A stretch of 64,000 nucleotides of DNA from Poronia punctata (GCA_022579005.1 MU401454.1:372001-436000); one strand, 5' to 3'; positions 46,556 through 59,855 are shown, numbered from the stretch's first letter. A program made the numbers and translations. Notes: a model not told the origin generated them from the letters alone.

Positions 46556-49500
46556 CCTGCCCAACCAACCAACTAACCAACTAACACTACTACACTGTCG
46601 ATTTCAAATATCCAGTCGTGACAGAGTGTTTGTGAATCATTGCTCATATGCACTCTTTTGGAGGGGACGTTGGTATGTACGGTATGGTATGTATGAGTAC
46701 GATATCGCTTAAGATAAAAAGATGAATAAAACCCCATAAAAAAAGTATCCGGAGATATTACGGGTATCTAGGACTGAGGACTGGCTTTAAGACAAGTGAT
46801 TGTGCGTGAGTGCGTATATGTAGGTATGCATGTTATGTATGCATGCGGCGCTGTTTACCACAGTATCCCCGATGGCCTTTTGCCTTCTCTGCGGCACAGA
46901 AAGGACGGGAAGATGTTTGGAATCATACGAGTACACGTACCTAGAGATAAGGTCAAAACGTCAGTTTGGTGCCATTCCATTTCCCTCACGTCTTTTTTGT
47001 AAGGCAAGGGGGGGGGTGGTCAATAAGATAGATAGATATTATTCCGAGTTCCCTTGTTTTTTTTGTTCTGATAATGTCGGCCCTAACCTGTAGGTACCTT
47101 GTTCGTCCTTCTTGATAAAGACAAATAACACATGTCGTTTTTTTTTCTTACACAATACCTGTCTATGGCGCCATCTTGCGATCCTGGGAGAGCCAACTTG
47201 GCAACTAAGTAGGTACTCACTGTAAAGCCGCGGCGATGTAGCTCAATACAGACATACCATAACGTCGGTTAGACGTAATTAAATACATAACTGATTTCCT
47301 TCAGGGGTTCAGATTGTACGCGTCAACGATATGCTAACTTGAGAAATTACCCCGGAATTGTAGAGCCGACTCCATTTATCTTCTTCTTCTTTTTACGTAC
47401 TGGTACCATATACGCGGGTGCCCGTGTACAATATGTAGGCATACTGTTCCTCGAGCCTCAACATACTACCTACTTGTACATACGACCCTTGGCATAATCC
47501 TCAGTCGGTAGCTACCGGCAGAGTGAGCAGGATGGACACATGTGCATTTCACACTGATTACCGACCTGGGGGTCTATGAGTATCGTGGGGGGGGGGGGAT
47601 TATGGATTGCTGCCGTGCTTACCGGGACTCGGTTGACAATTGGGTTTATTGGCTAAAATAAGCAGAAATTCAGGTAGGACAGCACATGCAAGCTTGTTAT
47701 CGGGGGTCCGTACAATTACTACCAAAGGCTTTTGATAACTTTGGACGCTTGTTAGGCGAATCGGGTCATGATAACCGGCTGCTATCTTCTTGAATTTCTT
47801 TTGACAGCCCGTAGTCTACGTGTAAATCACACGGTGACACTGGTCAGTGGTAGGGATCCTATTAATAGCCATGTTGACCGATTTGTACCAGACAGATTGT
47901 TGTACGATTATTTTGTAGAAAGGGTTCTATGAGCCAATCGCGCAAGGAGGTCTATCCCCATAGGCACGATCTTGGTAAGATAGATCATAGCGCGGGTTCG
48001 TTAGGTGGGACAAACCTGGGTTAAATAAAGTCCTGGGAAAAGTTGTCCGCAATATCGTTCCCCGCTAGATTGATACCTACTGCTAAAACAGCGACGGGGT
48101 AACTTTCTCAAAAGAGGAAAGATTCTCGGAGATTAGGCATCACGATAGCTAATGGGGATGAAGATGTCAGTAGTCCTTCGGTAAGTGCAGTCGCAATAGG
48201 AATACGTCAAAATGAATATTGTAGGACATAGGGCCAATCGCGACACAAACATTACAAAAACCTCATGTGGAGGTCCTTCCTTCTAGCCGCCACGTGCATA
48301 TGTAGGTAGGTATACTTGTGGTGAACCAACATTTGTGGAACAATAATCAGGTGCGACTTGGAAGCTGGGGCTCTGCGCGTGATACGGAGGGGACTGAAAT
48401 ATGTACTTATCCAGGACGCCATCAGCATACTACAACTCTAGATGGGTTTAGTTGCTCCGTCTGACTGGCGTAGAGGTCATGATAGCGCGCTGTTGTTCCG
48501 TACAATTTGTATTTAGACCCCTGCAATAACGCAAGACAAAATGCGCACCAGCCGACCATCTTGTTATCTTCTCTTCCTGAAGAGGTGCGATGCCCGTGAT
48601 AAATGGATTATCCATCATTCCAGACTTGTGGCACAGTTGCTTCTGGTGGCGAGTATTGTTGCTCTCCGATAAGGGAGTTTGCACGAGTCATCGCTAAAAC
48701 GGCATTACTCGTGAATATTTCCGATATCCGTGTCACTGGGAAAATACCAGATGAATTATGCCTGACGGTCGCGATGAAATATCTTGATATCAGTGTCAAA
48801 ATGAACTCTTGTCATCTGCTTACCTAAACTAAATCCAAATGGCCGTAAATTGTACAAGCCAACATTGGTTGAAGCAGGAACAATGTAGGCGAGGCACACA
48901 AGATGTACGGATGTCTTATCAGATGGTCAGGCTATCCGTTTTACCAACAAGCAGGCACGCAGGCAGGGCAGGATAACTTGAGGTAGGTAAGGTAGTAGAC
49001 CAATTTCTAGAGCAATCCAAAGTCCGCGATGTAACCTACCAAACAACAAACAAGTTTCAGCTTCGCGGAAATTGAGGTGCAAGGCTCTGTCGCCTCTGTC
49101 TTGTTGTCCGCTAGGTATCCGGCTTAAAGGCCACGAGGTAAAAGGTCCCCCCATCAAGTCCTACCTTGGCACTTGGTGCACGTACTTACATGTAACCAAC
49201 ATAGCTTAAATATTCGGACTATCCTATTGGCTTGCCCAATACTTAGTTGCTTTGCTTACATGTATCTCATGCTGGCTAAGGCGCCAAGCTCGTCCACTAA
49301 CCATTTGGGTGCGCCATTTCAGGGTTAGGGTACCTACAGTGTGAAATGGGAAAATGATTTCTTTCTAAACAAATACCTGCGAGGATGATAGGTAAGGATT
49401 ATTTATTGTAAGCACCTTTTTTTGACTGGAAGAGGCGGCTCTTCTGTCCCTGAAATTCATATATGGATATTGACTTGAAACACTTGTCTGCCTTAAATGG

Positions 49501-51208
49501 TTCTGGAATACATGTAGATGGGTTTGACAGCTAGACTATGCTTGAAAACGGAATCCAAGTCTCAGACAGCAGGTACTGCTAACAAAGAAGAAGTTGGAGT
49601 AGGGGATTTGATGCCTTGTTGCAGTTCTGCTTCTGGCGGGTTAGTACATTTGTTCTACGAGTAGGTTAGGAGGAGTGAACACATTGTCTCCTTTTGTACC
49701 GTACAGCCTTATCGGTCAGGACGTTGATTGCGCCATTCGCCTAAAATATTATTAGATGACAAAAAGCCCCCTATTGTGCTGTCGCATGGAAGCGACGGTG
49801 TTCTAATTATTTCAAGCCTCTCTACCTACCGACATCGGTAGCTTTGTCGCCGCCTGACTTGGCGGGAAGCTTGGAGTGCTTGTTTCCAACTCCCAGAGCT
49901 TGGGCCCTTGGGCCTTCAACACTTCTGCAGCCATCCCGACTTGGCAAGAAGCTTGACCGGCACATAGTTTCTTGTCTTCATTGTCATAGTGTCTTGGTCC
50001 ATCTACGTGATAGCATCAACTTGTTGTGCTTTCTTTTCTTTCGAATGTTCTCTGAGGCTTCGGTGCATATTTCCTACTTTTGCCACCCTGAAATACCCGA
50101 GTCGAAACTTGCCAAGCATGGCCCGCCTGAGGTACCTGGACACTCTAGGCTGGCATCCACCCAGAGGGGCTTTGGGCTTCTCTAGGTTAGCACCAAACGC
50201 ACGAGTTTCTCACTGGCCACACAGAGGGAAGAGGTTTCGCAAACCGTATCTCAGACCCTGTCTAGATCTATAGCTCCAACCCACAGAATGTAACCAAACC
50301 TTCCTGATTAAGCAATACAGCCGGGCCCATCTCGGCCGGTCTTGACCAGTGTCCAACGGAAGATTATACGAGCTGACTTGTTACGCCCCCGAGATTCCCA
50401 TTTACTGGATGCAGCCATATCGTACTCTATCGGCCTATCTTACAAGTTACCACCCCTACGTGCCTCCCTGATGTATGTACCAAGGTAACAACACCAGTCC
50501 GAGCCTGACCAGGTACCCCAACTCCCATAAGCGAGTAAGTAGTCTCACAGGGCCCCCAGGTCGCTGAGCAGGGCTGATCTCTGTGTCGGTCTCGTAGAGT
50601 GCTTTGTGGTTTATTGCTCGCTATTGCTTGATCCCGTTAAATTGTCACCATTCCTTAGCGCATCGGCTCATTGCAACATTTACTTGTGATAACAAAGGAG
50701 CACGCTAAGTGGTCGCCTCCTACCCAATTCCGCTCCTTGGCGTCCTGCAAAAGGGCTACTAGGGGTTTGTTGTGATCCTGGATCGACCGAGACGGGAGCT
50801 CCGCTTGTATGGCGTGGAATAACCGTCTTTGTACATGGACGCATTTTTAGTCAGTCCGGCCGTAATTGAATAATAATATGTAGGGTAGTCAGTCGCTCTC
50901 AGTCAGCTTGCAGCCCCGGCTAGACTAGTCGTTGGAGCCCGTCTAGAAGCCCTGCACAATCAGACCTACCCTAGCTTTCTTTCGCGCATGTAGCATGTAA
51001 CTCGGCAGGCGGGGCCCTTTATCCTTACACCAGGACGTTGCGCCGGAACGTGCTTCGATCGTTCCTCCTCTTTGTCTGCATAAATCCAGCGCGTTCCCCC
51101 GCCCTTTCAACTTTTCAGCTCGATTCTTATTCCTTTCGCGTGCCTGCTGTTATACACGGACACACACCCACTAAGTGCAAGGCATCTCTGCTCAGGGTGA
51201 TAATCAGG

Positions 51209-53200
51209 ATGTGTAAGATTACCTGGACAAGCTCTCACATATAATTGATTTTAATACTGACAAAAGCATACAGCGAACTCCAGCGATCACGACGTTGACC
51301 GCATCCCGCCCCCTTACGAAGAGAAGGGTGGCCACACCCCGCCCGGGGACAAGCACAATGCCTACCTCGACCCGGTAATAATGGAGGCGGATTATGAGGG
51401 GAAGCCTACCAGGGAGGAGCTTCAGACTTTGCGCCGTGTCCCCGGCAAGCTGCCAGCCGTGGCTTACATGATTTGCATCGTCGAATTCTGCGAACGTGCC
51501 TCGTTCTATGGTGTACAACCCCTCATCGCCAACTTTGTCAACAGACCACGTAAGTTCTCCGAACCGCCCACCGATCGCGGTAGACAAGTTAGAGTAAAAA
51601 CTAACGGTACCCCTCGATAGTCCCCACAAATGGAAATGGTTTCGGTGCGCCGGCCCGGAATACGCAGGACACCGGTGGTGCCCTCGGTATGGGCACCGTC
51701 ACTGCCAACGCCGTGACCCAGTCGTTCAACTTCCTGGCCTACGCTCTTCCTCTGATTTTCGGTTATCTTGCCGACACCAAGTTCGGTCGCTTTAAGATTA
51801 TCTGCTACGGTGTAGGTGTCTTCGGTGTCGCCCATATCCTGTTGGTCGGCGCCGGATCCAAGGACCTTCTCGCCAACGGACACTCCGCCGCTCCCTTCTT
51901 CATTGCCGTCTACATTCTCGCCGTCGGAGCTGCCATGTTCAAGCCCAATGTCTCACCCATGTTGCTCGATCAAATCACCGACACCGTGCCCAAGGTCCTT
52001 ACCCTCGACTCGGGCGAGCGTGTCATCCAAGACCCTGAATCGACGACGGAACGCGTCATGTTGTGGTTCTATCTCCTCATCAACATTGGTGGCTTCTTTG
52101 GTGTCGCGACATCGTATGCTGAGAAGTACGTCGGATGGTACCTGGCCTTCCTGCTGCCCCTGCTTCTCTACATTCCTCTTCCCTTCCTCCTATGGTTCCT
52201 TTACACGCGCCTGATCCTCCACCCGCCCGGTGGAAGTGATCTGGGTAACGTTTTCCGCGTCCTCGGCGTTGTCTTCCGACGTGGTGGTCTCAAGCGGATC
52301 GGCCGCCACGGCTTCTGGGATCTGGCCAAGCCTAGCGAGATCGAGAAGGCTGGTCTCAACATTCGGACCAACTGGAACGATCAGTTCGTAGACGATGTCC
52401 GCCGTACCTTCCAGGCCTGCGGTATCTTCTGCTTCTTCCCCATCCAATACCTCAACGACAATGGAATCGGTTCGTCGGCCAACTTCCTTAGCACCGCTCT
52501 CCGTACCGACGGTGTACCCAACGACGTTATTGGCAACTTCAACTCGCTCAGCATCATTGCCTTTGCTCCCATCCTCAACTACGGCTTGTATCCTATGCTA
52601 CGAAAGTTTAACATCCACTACGGACCCGTGGCCCGTATCACTACCGGTCTCGCTTTGTCCACCATTGGTGGTGTCGGCTACACAATTCTCCAGTACTACG
52701 CCTACAAGTTGTCGCCTTGCGGTAACCAGGCGACCAACGAATGCGCTATCGAGCCCAAGGTCGCCGACATCACCATTTGGTGGATGGCTATCCCGTACGG
52801 TATCGGTGGTATCTCGGAGTTGTTCATCAACGTGCCTGCTTACGGTATCGCCTACTCGCGTGCTCCGGTCAACATGAGAGGTCTAGTGAGCGCCATCAAC
52901 CTGTTTACCGTCGCCATCGCCTACGCCATCGGTCTCGCGGCGTCTTCGGTCATTGCCGACCCCCACCTTCTCTGGGATTTCGGCGGTGTCGCGATCGCTG
53001 GCGGTATCCTGACCGTAGTCTTCTACTTTACCTTCCGTCACATCGACAAGGAAGAATACGTCCTCAGCAAGAACCACGATGCCCATCTCACCATGGAGGG
53101 CACCCGCAACGTGGTGGGTGAGAATGAGCTCAACAAGAGCGAGAACCGGCCGGCGCCTATTGCCGAGAACGAGGAGATGATGATTTCACAGAAACAGTAG
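51209..53200 (+). CDS. ptr2: POT-family proton-coupled di/tripeptide transporter (PTR2 type)
   Basis: Imports di- and tripeptides across the plasma membrane with protons. Exons are 51209-51212, 51274-51549 and 51621-53200 (619 residues). The first coding exon is only ATG plus T. The donor GTAAGA, branch TACTGAC and acceptor ACAG yield a protein starting MSNSSDHDVDRIPPPYEEK. Family marks are EFCERASFYGVQPLIANF near the first helix, FKPNVSPMLLDQ, the signature FYLLINIGGFFG, and long hydrophobic helices to the end. The C-terminus is charged and cytosolic (KSENRPAPIAENEE). If the mini-exon is wrong, translation could start at Met 51381, losing about 36 residues of cytosolic tail without touching the membrane part. 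Intron 2 (51550-51620) is in phase. Confidence 0.92.
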
Positions 53201-55196
53201 ATATCGCCGTTATGATTATTATACATAAACGGATGCGATGGGAATAGATGGTACCCGGTGTACCACAAACAGTTGTTTTCCCCGCTTCATTTTATCCGAA
53301 TATCCTCCAACTCCACCTTATAGCGTTAGTCCATTGTAAATACATAGTGAAACGTCTGTCTAGAATGATTATTTCTGGATAGCAATACAAATTAAATGAT
53401 ACCCCAAGCTTTATTTTTATTTTTTGTTGTCCCACCATTATGATTCATTTTAGCTGGATGGATGAATGAATGAGAGATATTGAAAACCTGGATGCATAAC
53501 CAGAGCTTCTGGAAAGAGCATCAAGTTGTCTCTCAACTTGGAACCTCAAAGATCCCTTCTTGGGGGATTAATGTTCAGCTGATCTTGGCATCCCCGCACG
53601 CCATCGCAGTCCGGGAAGTTGGGGAAGGTACGGAACGGGGATTACTGTGCTTGGCATTCGACTTACGGTGAAAACAGCATTACAGTAATGCCGCATGTGG
53701 ACATATCCCCAGCCGACATGAATTTCGGGGTCCTACCTACTTGTACACGTTTGACATACCAGTACAGGTAGATGTATGTACCTGGTTAGGTGGTTCCAAG
53801 ACTATTTGGTTTTAGATATAGGTATGTATCACTTTTCCTTTTCATTGTTTAAGCGGAAGATGTCATCTTTTATATCACTGTTTTATTCTACTGATACGAG
53901 GAATTGGATTACCTACATCTTCTGGCGCCAGCTATCAGTGTGTGTGTGTGTACGGGTGTGTGTGTGTGTGTGTGTGTGTGTGCATAAGCAGGCGCAATTG
54001 AACTGTCGAGCAAGCGCGCTTCGGCGGCTTCCTTACAGACAAGAGATCGTCATCCCCTAGGGTAAGTACCTAATGGTAGATCCTGCGATGATAGGCAGGT
54101 GGAAGGGTTGGACCTTGGTACTGAGATTCGATCGACTTAATTGGCTGGTTTGCTTTGGTTTGAGCCAGTTAAGTTAGATGGTTTGCAGATTTCCGTGGTT
54201 TGATTCCGCTGTTTTGTTATATTGCTAGACTACCTCAATTACCCCGATTTACTGTATGCCTGGATGTCGTGTTTCTTTTTCGTGGGTATGGAATATAGCA
54301 GGTAGGTAGTTTATCGTCTTTTTGCTTCTGCAACGGGTTTCTAATCTGATTGATTAAGTACGAGTAAGTAGGCACCTAACGTAGTGAGTGGGAAGGAAGC
54401 TTTTGGACAGGAACGGGAGACAACATAGGTAGGATACCTACTTACTCATAGGTTAGATAGGTAGATAATCCCGAGATCATCGCAAGAAAGCAAGCAAATG
54501 TATTTATTCCCTTCTTTACGTTACGCGTCTCAGTCAAATCACGGGGTCCTAGACTAATAAGTACCTAAGGTAATCTACCTAACCTTGGGTTATGTAAAAC
54601 GATCATTCTAATCAGGAAGGTCTACCCATATATCTATCCAATCCAAGATATGGGTATTGTCTTAACCAACTTCTCTGTGTGGACGCGATCAGCAAAATCT
54701 TTCTTACGTGGTCACAGACATCGGGATGATCTCCAGGTACCTTGACCTCTTTTTCCTCGCCTTTTCCCCGCGATAGCCAAGGTGAAACAAGAAACACAAG
54801 AGGGGACCGCGCTTAAAAATGATCATCTTCACTTACTTTACCCACATACCGTACTCTTCATGTATGTGGTGTTACAGTTCACGAGATGTGGACTCGCCTC
54901 GGCTGTTGTTGCTTGATTGATATGTGAGAAAGCTGGGGATAGATAGATATGTAACCTATCTAGATAATTTGAGACAGGAATTAAGTAAGTGAATGAAGCG
55001 AGTAAGTGAGTATAAGAGAAGCAACAAATCCTATCCTATCCTTCACTTCCCTCTCCCTCTGCCCTCCCCCCTTTTTTTGTCAACCCTCGTGTTCATTGCC
55101 TGTCTGCCTTCTCCTTGTCGTCGTCCTCCTCCTCCACTGGTTTTATCCCTATCTCTATCTACACGTACACGTAGTTCATCATTCCCTCTTTTCACC
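53201..55196. other. Intergenic region with GT microsatellite
   Basis: About 2 kb without a supported gene. It has an interrupted (GT)n tract at 53939-53982, many TAGGTA/TACCTA words at 54300-54600, and a C/T-rich leader before the RNase ATG. Confidence 0.55.
53939..53982. repeat. Interrupted (GT)n microsatellite
   Basis: GT dinucleotide run broken once by TACGGG at about 53951-53956. Confidence 0.93.
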
Positions 55197-55815
55197 ATGT
55201 TCGGCTCCAAGGTATGTCCATGGTCTCTCCTACCACCTCCCTCTCGACTTCAAATCACAGGGATGCTTACTAACAAAAAAAACAAAAAAAAAACAATAGA
55301 TCCTCCCCATCGTCCTAGCGACTTTATCAACCGTCTCGGGAGCCGCAATTCTCAAACAACGAGCAGACTGCGCATATACATGCGGAAACATATGTTATAC
55401 ACAAGATGATATATCCGCTGCAGTAGATCAGGGATATGGGTATTACCAGGATGACGAGCAAGTCGGTAAGTTATCTTCCCCCCCTTTCCCTTTCCCTTCC
55501 CTTCCCTTCCCTTTTACCCTTTCTTTTTCATACTATATACCTAGATAAATCTTTTCTTTCTTTCTTTCTTTCTTTCTTTACTAACTGGGCGAAAAAGGCG
55601 ACAACGACTACCCCCACCAATACAACAACTACGAAGGCTTCGACTTCCCCGACGAAGGACCCTGGTACGAGTTCCCGATCCTGAGCTCTTATGACGTGTA
55701 CACGGGCGGATCACCGGGCGCCGATAGAGTCGTCTTCAATGCCGATGGCGTTTTCCAGGATGCCATTACGCATACTGGTGCTAGTGGGAACAATTTTGTC
55801 GAGTGTGAGGCTTAG
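55197..55815 (+). CDS. Secreted guanyl-specific ribonuclease (RNase T1/N1 family)
   Basis: Cleaves single-stranded RNA 3' of guanosine, outside the cell. Exons are 55197-55211, 55300-55465 and 55598-55815 (132 residues); introns GTATGT..ATAG and GTAAGT with TACTAAC..AAG join in phase. A signal peptide covers about residues 1-20 (hydrophobic [14 protein letters not shown]) and a propeptide ends at KQR26. From residue 28 the chain aligns with RNase T1 without gaps, at a constant offset of 27. The catalytic residues are all present: His67, Glu85, Arg104 and His119 (T1 H40, E58, R77, H92). Cys29, 33, 37 and 130 fit the family disulphide positions. NNYEGFDF and [12 protein letters not shown] are near-invariant motifs. 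Acidic overall. It looks complete and active, but activity is inferred. Confidence 0.96.
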
Positions 55816-56937
55816 ATGACATGACCTGGAATCTAGGTCCTAGATGGAGGGTCTTGGGTCGAAAGAAGATGAGGGAATATATATAAAATAAAAACAGAAT
55901 AAAATAAAATAAAATAAAATAAAATGAATAAATGAACAAAATATCTGGGGGTTATGAAGTCTTAACCTGTCACGGTTCCGGACCCCCCGGCACAGCGTAA
56001 ACTGTGACATTACCTCATATATACATACATACATACATACATACATACATACATACATACATACATACATACAGGGAAGCGTGGGAAACGAGTTGAAGCA
56101 ATATTACTACCTACCTACTGAACCTTGCTTACGGAAGCGCAACCATCTCGCACTGCATACATTCACCGTATATAACTACCTACCTACTTAACCTATATTC
56201 AGGACGACCCTTTCTTGGATTATTCCATCTAATCTAAACAAGGAAAGCAAATAAACAGCCTGGTTAAGATCTTCCTACCCCCATCCTGGATGACCCCTGG
56301 GCCCGGGGCAAAAGGCATACCTACTTGACCAACCTTGACCTTGACCTTGACCATGACATAGACATACGGGATATACGTATTAATGAAACGCACAATATAT
56401 TATAAATAAATAAATAATTATATACATACCCCTGAATTCTACTTTCCCAAATTCTTCTACTACATTCAACAAATCACCCCAAGTATATCGACAACGTCAT
56501 CTACTCTCGAAGATGTACACGATACAAGTAATCCATCAAACCGGGATATACGCCCGGCCGGAGCTATCTTTCTTCTTCTCCGTACAGTTAGTTGTCCGGC
56601 ATCCCCCCCCTTTTTTACCCCTCTCAAATCGGAGCCGGGGACAACGCTACACATAAGGGAAAAATACCCAGTGTCCGCGTTTTCGTCTGTAACTGTTTCT
56701 TTTGTAAATTTATTTTTGCACTTTGAGTAAGTAGGTATGTAGGTAGGTAGGTAGGTAGGTAAGTAGGTAAGCAGTCCCAGACAGAGTATAAATTAGGTAG
56801 GTGAAAACGTAAGGTAGATAAAAAAACTCTCCTCTTCTCCCGCGTAAAAGTTCTTGACATCTCCTTTTATATAGGTTACCTTACCTATCAAACACCATTT
56901 CTCACCCCAGAGAAATCACGTCCCCCCCCCAAGGAAT
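55816..56937. other. Intergenic region with ATAC and TAGG microsatellites
   Basis: About 1.1 kb between the RNase and GMC genes. Short AAAAT units lie near 55887-55925, (ATAC)n at 56021-56073 and a TAGG/TAAG run at 56728-56770. The GMC promoter should lie at the right end. No gene seen. Confidence 0.6.
56021..56073. repeat. Microsatellite (ATAC)13
   Basis: About thirteen uninterrupted ATAC units. Confidence 0.95.
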
Positions 56938-58971
56938 ATGAAATTACTTGCCCCCCTAACAATATTACTAGCCTCGCCAGTGAGTGCTGCTGCTGCTACG
57001 ACAACAGCACCAGGAATATGCGACGAAATATACGACTACGTGATAGTCGGCGGCGGCACCGCCGGCCTCGTGGTAGCCAACCGTCTATCCGAGAACCCGG
57101 GATGGCGGGTCGCCGTGATTGAACCGGGCCAAGATGTCCGGGACAATGCCAACGTCACGGACGTTGGTCGGTTCATGGCCGCCTTTGGCACCGAGATTGA
57201 TTGGGATTACACGACTACGCCGCAAGCCGGGGCTGGTAATCGATCACTTTCTTGGCATGCCGGGAAGGCCATTGGGGGTACGAGCACGATTAATGGTATG
57301 TTTGACTAACTCTTAACACAAAACGCGAGATAAAGGGTAGAAGGTAGGGAATGAATATGCTAAAGCAGTTACCATCAAAAAGGAATGACCTATATCCGCG
57401 CCGAAGAACCGCAGATCGACGCATGGGAAAAGCTTGGAAACAAGGGCTGGAACTGGACCACTCTGTTTCCCTATTACAAGAACACGGAAAGTTTTACCCC
57501 GCCTTCCCCGGCACAGGTAGCCACTGGAACAAGTTTCGATTCAGAAGTTCATGGCTTCGGGGGTAATCTCCACGTAGGATATCCATATTCCCTAGTCAAC
57601 GGTAGCCTTAATGGGCTTGTCGCAGATACTTGGAAACATCTGGGATATTCTGCCAACAATGACCTCAACGCGGGAAATGTAACTGGATTCAGTATCTGGC
57701 CTCAAACACTGGACCGAGAACAGAATGTACGGTTTGATTCTGCTCGGGCGTATTACTACCCAGTTGAAAACAGGCCAAACCTCAGGCTCATTAATGGAAC
57801 GGCCAAGAGAATAGCCTGGAAAGGACCGGCTGAGAACAGGAACCTAACCGCCGATGGTGTTGAATACTTTAATAGTGAAGGCGAATCGTGCAAGTTGCAG
57901 GCCGACAAGGAGGTCATCTTGTCTGCTGGTGCGCTGAGATCGCCTCTTATTCTTGAAAGTTCCGGTATTGGGAACCAAAAGTAATATTTTCCCCTTCAAT
58001 CCAACTTACTTCCTTCTCCATTCCTCCTTTATGTACTGACTGACGACTTGATAGGATTCTCGAAAAGCTAGGAATCGAGACGAAAATTGACCTTCCGGGT
58101 GTCGGAGAACACCTACAAGAGCGACCAAACACCATCATGGCCTATAACAGCACCCTGATGACAAAAGGACAGACCTCGTTTGTGACATTCCCCACAGCAA
58201 AGGACTTGTTCGGTGACATCGCGCCTGGGATCAAATCGTTAAGCTCGGCAAGGATGGTGACATGGGCCCAGATGATCGCAAACGCCAGCGAGGGTGGTCT
58301 ACAAGCCACGACGATTGAAAAGTTACTTCGCATCCAACACGAATTGATCTTTGAAAAACATGTCTCGATTGGGGAGATCTTGATCGGAGGTGGAGGAAAC
58401 ACTCTATACGGCGCCATGTGGCTTTCGTTGCCCTTTTCTTGGGGGAGCGTCCACCTACGATCCGCTGATTCTATCGATTCCCCCGTCATCGATCCTAGAT
58501 ATTTCCAGGCCGATTTCGATATGTATATCCAGACTAGTCTGGGCCGTTTGACGCAAAACTTCTTCAACACGGATCCCATCAAAGGTTCTGTCGGGAATCT
58601 ACTCGGCCCCCCGGGAATCTTGCCATTAAACGCGACCGACGGGCAATGGGCTGGATACATCGGCCACACTTGTGAGTCATCACAGTCTTGTCTTCCTTAC
58701 TTCGCCGTCCCATAATTTCAAACAGTGTTAACCCCTTTCATTCACAGTGAACCCCAACCACCACGCTATCGGCACGGCGGCGATGATGTCTCGTGACCTC
58801 GGCGGCGTAGTGGACAATTCTCTCAAAGTCCATGGCACACACAACGTCCGAGTCGTCGATGCGTCCGTATTTCCGCTACACGTTAGTGGTCATCCGACTT
58901 CGACTCTGTATGCTATCGCGGAGAGAGCTGCCGACCTGATCAAGATGGGTATTCATACCCATGCCCATTGA
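56938..58971 (+). CDS. Secreted GMC oxidoreductase (glucose-oxidase/aryl-alcohol-oxidase type flavoenzyme)
   Basis: An FAD enzyme that oxidises an alcohol or sugar, usually reducing oxygen to hydrogen peroxide. Exons are 56938-57295, 57383-57980, 58055-58671 and 58748-58971 (598 residues); all three introns keep phase. A signal peptide is visible at residues 1-18. The FAD-binding motif GGGTAG is at 38-43. GMC signature regions are HAGKAIGGTSTINGM and ILSAGALRSPLILESSGIG. The C-terminal domain ends NPNHHAIGTAAM with His530, and FPLHVSGHPTSTLYAIAE with His573. The pair is 43 residues apart, as are the catalytic histidines of glucose oxidase. Several N-x-S/T sites fit secretion. The substrate cannot be decided from sequence. 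Confidence 0.94.
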
Positions 58972-59855
58972 GTCGCTACCTGTACGCGGAAAGGAACGGA
59001 GAATTTGGACCCGCGCGCGTTCTCATGTTCTGCCAGAGGATGTGTCTCGTTGTTAGGTAGTAAATAGGTACCTACCTAGTTAGTACTTGACACGTAGCTC
59101 GCGGCATACGGAAACCACAATGTCCGCTTCAAGTCAAATTCATTCATTCATTCGCTTATTTAATCCGGATTCTGTAATCAACCTGTGAATCATTCTTACA
59201 CGACCTTCCACGACCTCAGTACCATACCTAGGTCACAGGTGCGGATATCTTCTCCAACTCGAAAGTAATTGCTGGATTCATCTGGCTTGAAACCTGTAGT
59301 ATGTACGTACCTGAAAACAACCATTCCATCTTCCCATTGTCCCTGCCCATTCTACCATTATGAGACTTATGTCTGAGCTGAATGATTTGCAACTTCCATT
59401 CATACCACCTACATGTACATAGTCCCTGCCATACCTACATGTAGGTACCTACCAACAGGTAATAAGGAAATATCTGCTTTTAATACCTCTTTACTACGGC
59501 ACTGCTCCCGTATGTGTTCAAAGCAATTACCTCTAGAATAATAGTAGGTATCTACCTTACCTACCTTACCCAGTCGAACAAAGTCGTATGTCTACTTATT
59601 GTACACTTCCATGGATATCCTAGGATGATAACACCAGCAAGCAATCAATCAATCAATCAATCAATCAATCTATTCTGTATAAAAAACCACCCACGAAACT
59701 TTTTCTCTCAACCCAAACAGAGACTGACTGCTCTTCTCGACGTCTTCCACAACCCTTAGCAATACATCCACCAATTTTCGGTCTAAAGCCCCTCGAGCGG
59801 TACATACCTTTACCAACAAAACAAACCCAAATCCAAATTCCAAACCACAGAAAAT
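58972..59855. other. Intergenic region with (AATC)n repeat
   Basis: About 880 bp without a gene. It includes TACCTA/TAGGTA words (59060, 59445, 59550) and (AATC)7 at 59643-59670. Confidence 0.55.

Larger units (their letters stand above)
42425..51208. other. 8.8-kb gene-free region with simple repeats
   Basis: No gene could be supported on either strand. It contains a 19-nt C run (44306-44324), (CCTA)7 at 46437-46464, (CCTAA)4 at 46536-46555, a 12-nt G run (47587-47598) and many TACGAGTA words (43437, 43588-43603, 43830, 46928, 49656). Imperfect direct repeats around GACTTGGCRRGAAGCTTG lie at 49856 and 49939. The right end should hold the promoter of the POT transporter. No transposase, reverse transcriptase or long terminal repeats were recognised. 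Confidence 0.55.

Noticed and set aside
49844..50185. 113-codon plus-strand frame
   Set aside because: It covers the imperfect direct repeats and has no recognisable motif or start context.
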